From positions 62,001-126,000 of the forward strand of contig NZ_WVHT01000003.1 in NCBI RefSeq assembly GCF_009834875.1: a stretch of DNA of 64,000 nt, given 5' to 3'. Every line of letters starts with the position of its first letter. Positions within the stretch are counted from its first letter, which is position 1. The DNA is from Hufsiella arboris (GTDB taxonomy: Bacteria > Bacteroidota > Bacteroidia > Sphingobacteriales > Sphingobacteriaceae). A program made the position numbers and the translations under genes. Positions 62,619-64,000 of this stretch are shown in pieces. The notes below the pieces were generated by a model. That model ran no database searches and was not told the DNA's origin. It saw nothing but the letters and a program-made list of their open reading frames with translations.

Positions 62619-64000
62619 ATGATCGACAACGTTAACCTGAATACCAAAAGTAAAACACAAAATACTTACGACGCCATTGTAATTGGCTCGGGAATAAGTG
62701 GCGGGTGGGCCGCGAAGGAGCTGGCCGAAAAGGGTCTGAAAACGATTATGCTCGAACGCGGAAGAAACTTTGAACATATCAAAGACTATAAATCGGCCAC
62801 AAAAAACCCCTGGGAGTTCGCTCACCGGGGAAATATCACGCAACAGCAAAAAGAACAACATGGCATCATTGCCCGAAACTGGGGTGCTAGGGAACCAATT
62901 ATCGATTATTGGGCGAATGATGCTGACTGCCCCTACACAGAAGTAAAGCCATTTAATTGGTGGCGATCTTATCAACTGGGCGGTAGGTCCATTCTTTGGG
63001 GACGACAAAGCTACCGCTGGAGCGATTTCGACTTTGAGGCAAACGCCAAAGATGGATGGGCCATCGACTGGCCGATACGATACAAGGATTTGGCGCCATG
63101 GTACAACTATGTAGAAAAGTTTGCTGGTATCAGCGGATCACTGGAAGGACTTCCGCAATTACCCGATGGTCATTTCCTGCCGCCTATGGAAATGAATTGC
63201 GTTGAGAAGGACGTTGCCGCAAGAATAAAGAAACATTTCAACGGCAACCGTCATATGATTATTGGACGGACAGCCAACCTTACGGCGCCTGTTCCCGGCC
63301 GTACCCAATGCCAGTACCGAAATCGTTGCTGGGAAGGATGCCCATTCGGCGGCTATTTCAGTACACAGTCGTCTACCCTACCGGCCGCCAAAGCTACCGG
63401 AAATCTGACGGTTCGTCCCTACTCGATCGTTACTAAGATACTTTACGACAAGGATTCGCGCAAAGCGACAGGTGTTGAGGTTTTGGATGCCGAAAACAAT
63501 CAAACTTATACTTACTACGCTAAAATAGTATTTGTAAATGCGTCAGCATTAAATAGTGCGTGGGTTCTGATGAATTCTGCAACTGACGTTTGGTCTGAAG
63601 GTTTAGGCAGCAGCAGTGGCGAACTCGGTCACAATATTATGGACCATCATTACAACCTTGGCGCTGCCGGCAGTGTTGAAGGTTATGAAGATAAATATGT
63701 GTATGGCAGGCGTGCCAATGGCCTTTACATTGTGCGTTTCGCCAATCTTTTTAATGATAAACGCGATTATCTACGCGGTTTCGGTTACCAAGGCGGCGCT
63801 TCGCGTGACGGATGGAGCCGTGATGTTGCTGAGCTAAGCATCGGAGCGGCATACAAGGACGCTCTTACCGAGCCCGGAGGCTGGCAAATAGGTATAACCG
63901 GCTTCGGTGAACTGTTGCCCTATCATGAAAATCGAATTTATCTCGATAAGAACAAAAAAGATAAATGGGGTTTGCCTGTATTGGCCATGGACGCTGAATT
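62619..64000 (+). CDS. GMC-family FAD-dependent oxidoreductase (C-terminus cut by window edge)
   Basis: 460 codons are visible. The FAD-binding GxGxxG motif is VIGSGISGGWAAKELAEKGLKTIMLERGR at about residues 21-49. GGRSILWGRQSYRW and a cysteine-rich CQYRNRCWEGCPFGG segment (about 228-242) are typical of the GMC group in which the Cys segment occurs. FVNASALNSAWVLMNSA is the second FAD contact. It probably oxidises sugars or alcohols, often together with a gluconate-dehydrogenase subunit 3-like partner that may lie outside this window. The C-terminal catalytic His region is missing here because of the edge. No signal peptide is seen at the N-terminus. Confidence 0.92.
   Translation, partial: MIDNVNLNTKSKTQNTYDAIVIGSGISGGWAAKELAEKGLKTIMLERGRNFEHIKDYKSATKNPWEFAHRGNITQQQKEQHGIIARNWGAREPIIDYWANDADCPYTEVKPFNWWRSYQLGGRSILWGRQSYRWSDFDFEANAKDGWAIDWPIRYKDLAPWYNYVEKFAGISGSLEGLPQLPDGHFLPPMEMNCVEKDVAARIKKHFNGNRHMIIGRTANLTAPVPGRTQCQYRNRCWEGCPFGGYFSTQSSTLPAAKATGNLTVRPYSIVTKILYDKDSRKATGVEVLDAENNQTYTYYAKIVFVNASALNSAWVLMNSATDVWSEGLGSSSGELGHNIMDHHYNLGAAGSVEGYEDKYVYGRRANGLYIVRFANLFNDKRDYLRGFGYQGGASRDGWSRDVAELSIGAAYKDALTEPGGWQIGITGFGELLPYHENRIYLDKNKKDKWGLPVLAMDAE

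Noticed and set aside
62547-63008. 153-residue minus-strand ORF
   Set aside because: Antisense shadow of the GMC oxidoreductase N-terminus, which has a clear FAD motif.
1-64000. tRNA or rRNA genes
   Set aside because: Intergenic stretches were inspected for cloverleaf-like or rRNA-like sequence and none was recognised; a covariance-model search would be needed to exclude small RNAs.

Overview
The window looks like a chromosomal segment of a Bacteroidota bacterium, most likely a member of the Sphingobacteriaceae (Pedobacter/Mucilaginibacter-like). The grounds are TonB-dependent receptors with carboxypeptidase-regulatory-like N-termini, a DUF4249 lipoprotein, a Nudix-type AraR regulator, the MoxR/DUF58/BatA/DUF4175/DUF4159 cluster, moderate GC, few Shine-Dalgarno sequences, and promoter-like TAnnTTTG or TAnnTTCG -7 elements. 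The species is inferred, not proven. I saw no rRNA, tRNA, CRISPR array, prophage or intact insertion sequence.

Region 1 (1-10.7 kb) is a complete L-arabinose / arabinan catabolic locus. Two GH51 arabinofuranosidases and a GH43 arabinanase release arabinose, and an aldose 1-epimerase interconverts its anomers. AraA, AraB and AraD convert it to D-xylulose 5-phosphate. A Nudix-fold AraR-type repressor with a degenerate Nudix box sits in the middle. Three spaced palindromes of the form ATAAnTGT-N7-ACAnTTAT lie in the three control regions of the locus, so the regulon can be read from the sequence. A 21-bp minisatellite lies between araD and araA.

Region 2 (10.7-31.3 kb) is mainly housekeeping. 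It holds a low-complexity secreted protein, a HAD phosphatase with an Asn in motif I, a TonB-dependent receptor, leuS, an ftsX-DUF3098-uppP-truB-ribF run of cell-envelope, tRNA and flavin genes, a membrane protein, a LysE-type exporter, YceI, a TauE-type exporter, an OsmC protein, an O-succinylhomoserine sulfhydrylase-like enzyme, uvrA, an ECF sigma factor and nth.

Region 3 (31.4-47.2 kb) has recA, tsaD and tamB (a tight divergent pair, both apparently with non-ATG starts), aconitase and an MscS channel. It also has an unusual single-chain fusion of a HAD-IIB phosphatase to a HerA/DUF87-like ATPase, a TonB receptor plus DUF4249 lipoprotein pair, and a ribosome-hibernation-like factor.

Region 4 (47.3-53.3 kb) is a duplicated TldD/TldE metalloprotease operon in the order D-E-E-D. 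Both TldD proteins carry Tat-like signals and both TldE proteins lack any signal. Region 5 (53.4-61.4 kb) is the MoxR-DUF58-BatA-DUF4175-large membrane protein operon with a divergent DUF4159 gene. The window closes with a small lipoprotein, a YceH (DUF480) protein and a truncated GMC oxidoreductase.
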